Part shown: positions 62,698 to 64,000 of the stretch, one piece after another
Position numbering within the stretch: the stretch's first letter is position 1
Layout of the letters: each line of letters begins with the position of its first letter
Assembly (NCBI GenBank): GCA_031261175.1
Contig: JAISJW010000021.1
Span: 90,109 to 154,108, forward strand
DNA length: 64,000 bases
Direction of reading: 5' to 3'
Origin: Lactobacillales bacterium
GTDB lineage: Bacteria; Bacillota; Bacilli; Lactobacillales; Streptococcaceae
Notes under the pieces: model-generated
Told to the model about the DNA's origin: nothing
The model's input: only the letters and a program-made list of their open reading frames with translations
The model's database searches: none
Position numbers and translations under genes: made by a program

Positions 62698-63706
62698 CTT
62701 CAAAACCGTTAGGATTTAGGCGCTGCCATTTCCAAGCATCAGCAGCCATTTCTTCTATATCATATTCAACTTCGAAGCCCAGGACTTCTTTAGCTTTAGT
62801 TGCATCAGCGAAGTATTCGTCGAGGTCACCTGCGCGGCGAGGACCGAATTCCCAGTTAACTTTTGTTCCCGCTGCTTTTTCGAAAGCTTCGATAACTTCG
62901 AGGTTTGAGTAACCTTTTGCGCTTCCGATATTGATCGCGTCAAAGCCAATTTCGTTTTCTAATAGGTAATTAAGCGCGACAACGTGGGCACGCGCTAAAT
63001 CTAGAACGTGGATGTAGTCACGAATGTTTGTGCCGTCTGGTGTGTTGTAGTCGTTTCCGAAAACGGTTAGTTTTTCGCGTTTCCCAACTAAGGTTTGCGT
63101 GATGAACGGCGCTAGATTATTAGGAATTCCCTGCGGATTTTCCCCGATTTTTCCACTCTTGTGCGAGCCAACCGGATTGAAATATCTCAGCGCAAGCGAG
63201 TTGAACCCATCCGCTTTCAAATTCATCAATGCGTATTCGATAACTTCTTTTGTTTTCCCGTAAACCGGAACCGCGCCCAAAGGCATCCCCTCTTTATATG
63301 GAAACGGATTGCGATCACCATAAACTGTCGCGCTCGACGAGAAGATGATATTTTTGACGTCAAAACGCTTCATAGCCGCAAAAAGTTTAATCGAGCCATC
63401 AACGTTGTTAACCCAATATTTCAAAGGTTCTCTTTCGCTTTCGCCGACCGCTTTTAATCCAGCAAAGTGGATAACTCCGCTAAATTCGAACGCATTAAAC
63501 AACAGGTCCAAATCCTCATCGCGCGTGATGTCGCCTTTAATCACTTCGACTTCGACGCCCGTGATTTCTTCGACGCGTTTAATTGCCACCGCACTTGAAT
63601 TTGAGAAGTTGTCGAAGACGATTGGCCGGTAGCCCTCTTCGATTAGTGCCACTAACGTGTGGCTGCCGATATAGCCGGCTCCGCCGGTCACTAGGATATT
63701 TTTCAT
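62687..63706 (-). CDS. galE: UDP-glucose 4-epimerase
   Basis: 339 residues, short-chain dehydrogenase fold. GGAGYIGSH binds NAD, SSSATVYGD and YGKTK supply the catalytic Ser/Tyr/Lys, and RYFNPVGSHKSGKIGE is family-specific. Interconverts UDP-glucose and UDP-galactose. No galK or galT adjoins it, which suggests a housekeeping role in envelope sugars. A -10 (TGATATAAT) ends 7 nt before the ATG with no Shine-Dalgarno, so leaderless. Confidence 0.95.
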   Translation of the reverse strand: MKNILVTGGAGYIGSHTLVALIEEGYRPIVFDNFSNSSAVAIKRVEEITGVEVEVIKGDITRDEDLDLLFNAFEFSGVIHFAGLKAVGESEREPLKYWVNNVDGSIKLFAAMKRFDVKNIIFSSSATVYGDRNPFPYKEGMPLGAVPVYGKTKEVIEYALMNLKADGFNSLALRYFNPVGSHKSGKIGENPQGIPNNLAPFITQTLVGKREKLTVFGNDYNTPDGTNIRDYIHVLDLARAHVVALNYLLENEIGFDAINIGSAKGYSNLEVIEAFEKAAGTKVNWEFGPRRAGDLDEYFADATKAKEVLGFEVEYDIEEMAADAWKWQRLNPNGFEEVE

Positions 63707-63713
63707 AAGGTTA

Positions 63714-63722
63714 ATTATATCA
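63714..63722 (-). promoter_or_regulatory. Extended -10 of a predicted leaderless galE transcript
   Basis: TGATATAAT, 7 nt, ATG. Confidence 0.6.
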
Positions 63723-63767
63723 AAAAGCTAGTGTTTTTTCCAGACCAGCGTTAAAACCCGTTTTTCA

Positions 63768-63838
63768 TTTTTGCGAGTATAAACTCGACGTTTTCAGCCC
63801 GAAATCTGCTCAAAATTCAAAGTTTATACTCGCAAAAA
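63768..63838. repeat. Hairpin H9
   Basis: Perfect 18-bp arms TTTTTGCGAGTATAAACT / AGTTTATACTCGCAAAAA, with a weaker inner TTTTCAGC/GCTCAAAA stem. T-first, A-last. Confidence 0.75.
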
Positions 63839-63870
63839 GCACCCAACCTTTTACAGTTGAGTGCTTGGGG
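63837..63870 (-). terminator. Terminator-like hairpin with no gene in front
   Basis: Minus-strand AAGCACTCAAC / GTTGGGTGCTTTTTG. No minus-strand gene is recognised between it and the window end. Confidence 0.5.
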
Positions 63871-64000
63871 GTTATTCAATTATTTTGGTTGTATACTTTC
63901 TAATGGGGTTTGTTCGAAAACTCAAAAGACATATTGATTCCAATTTCTGATAAAATGATTTTACACTACTAAAATCAACCACAAGAAAGAGGAGAATCAA
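63871..64000 (+). promoter_or_regulatory. 5' region of a plus-strand gene starting beyond the window
   Basis: The last 15 bases include AAAGAGGAG, a good Shine-Dalgarno placed for a start codon at or just past 64000. A TAAAAT box lies at about 63954-63959. Nothing else is recognised in the stretch. Confidence 0.45.

Overview
The window looks like part of a low-to-mid GC Lactobacillales chromosome, most probably Streptococcaceae and Lactococcus-like. The reasons are the ClpP, L1, L11, AdhE and PotABCD sequences, an Rgg-type regulator, WxL-domain surface proteins, a fused GlnPH-type transporter, Rex and GlnR operators, and twin promoters that look like SigX com-boxes. About 85% of the genes lie on the minus strand. 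No IS element, prophage or CRISPR array is visible. The assignment comes from recalled family resemblance; no database was searched.

Layout, left to right. 1-6.5 kb: partial trmFO, cysS, the potABCD spermidine/putrescine importer and yqeG. 6.6-10.8 kb: two OppA-type peptide-binding lipoproteins. 10.9-14.4 kb: adhE under two Rex boxes, followed in the same operon by a short protein that looks like a decayed copy of the AdhE dehydrogenase domain. 14.4-18.2 kb: ilvE, a class B PBP, rpsT. 18.4-21.7 kb: a tandem pair of antibiotic-resistance-type ABC-F proteins (Vga-like and Lsa-like) behind an attenuator-like leader, with a second leader peptide between them. 21.7-26 kb: DUF1831, cysteine desulfurase, ftsK, tRNA-Lys. 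26-30.5 kb: plus-strand transporters, an Rgg-like regulator and a small secreted repeat peptide. 30.6-39.5 kb: hpf, two WxL proteins, an ANT(6)-like protein, a phosphoesterase, queA, an acetyltransferase, clpP with a CIRCE-like element, rpmF-rplA-rplK. 39.6-45 kb: secreted papain-like peptidase, a glycogen synthase with a histone/AT-hook-like tail, 6-phospho-beta-glucosidase. 45-53.7 kb: accessory region with a YdbC/PC4-like protein, IMPACT protein, tmcAL, a CLC-F-like antiporter, a glycosyltransferase, GNATs, a DUF1016 nuclease and a Fic toxin-antitoxin pair. 53.7-63.7 kb: lipoprotein-xseA-xseB-tlyA-spoU operon, marR with an MFS-CBS fusion, glnQ/glnPH under two GlnR boxes, galE.

Several signals run across the whole window. 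(1) At six genes an extended -10 box ends exactly 6 or 7 nt before the ATG with no Shine-Dalgarno, which predicts leaderless mRNAs. (2) About a dozen long hairpins sit on or next to stop codons, mostly with T-rich left arms and A-rich right arms, the reverse of an intrinsic terminator. Several pairs show compensatory base changes. (3) The 7-mer GGCAAGT/ACTTGCC occurs about 70 times by eye against roughly 6 expected, including between genes. (4) A 50-nt promoter block is shared by the YdbC-like gene and the DUF1016 nuclease gene, suggesting a common, possibly competence-linked, control.
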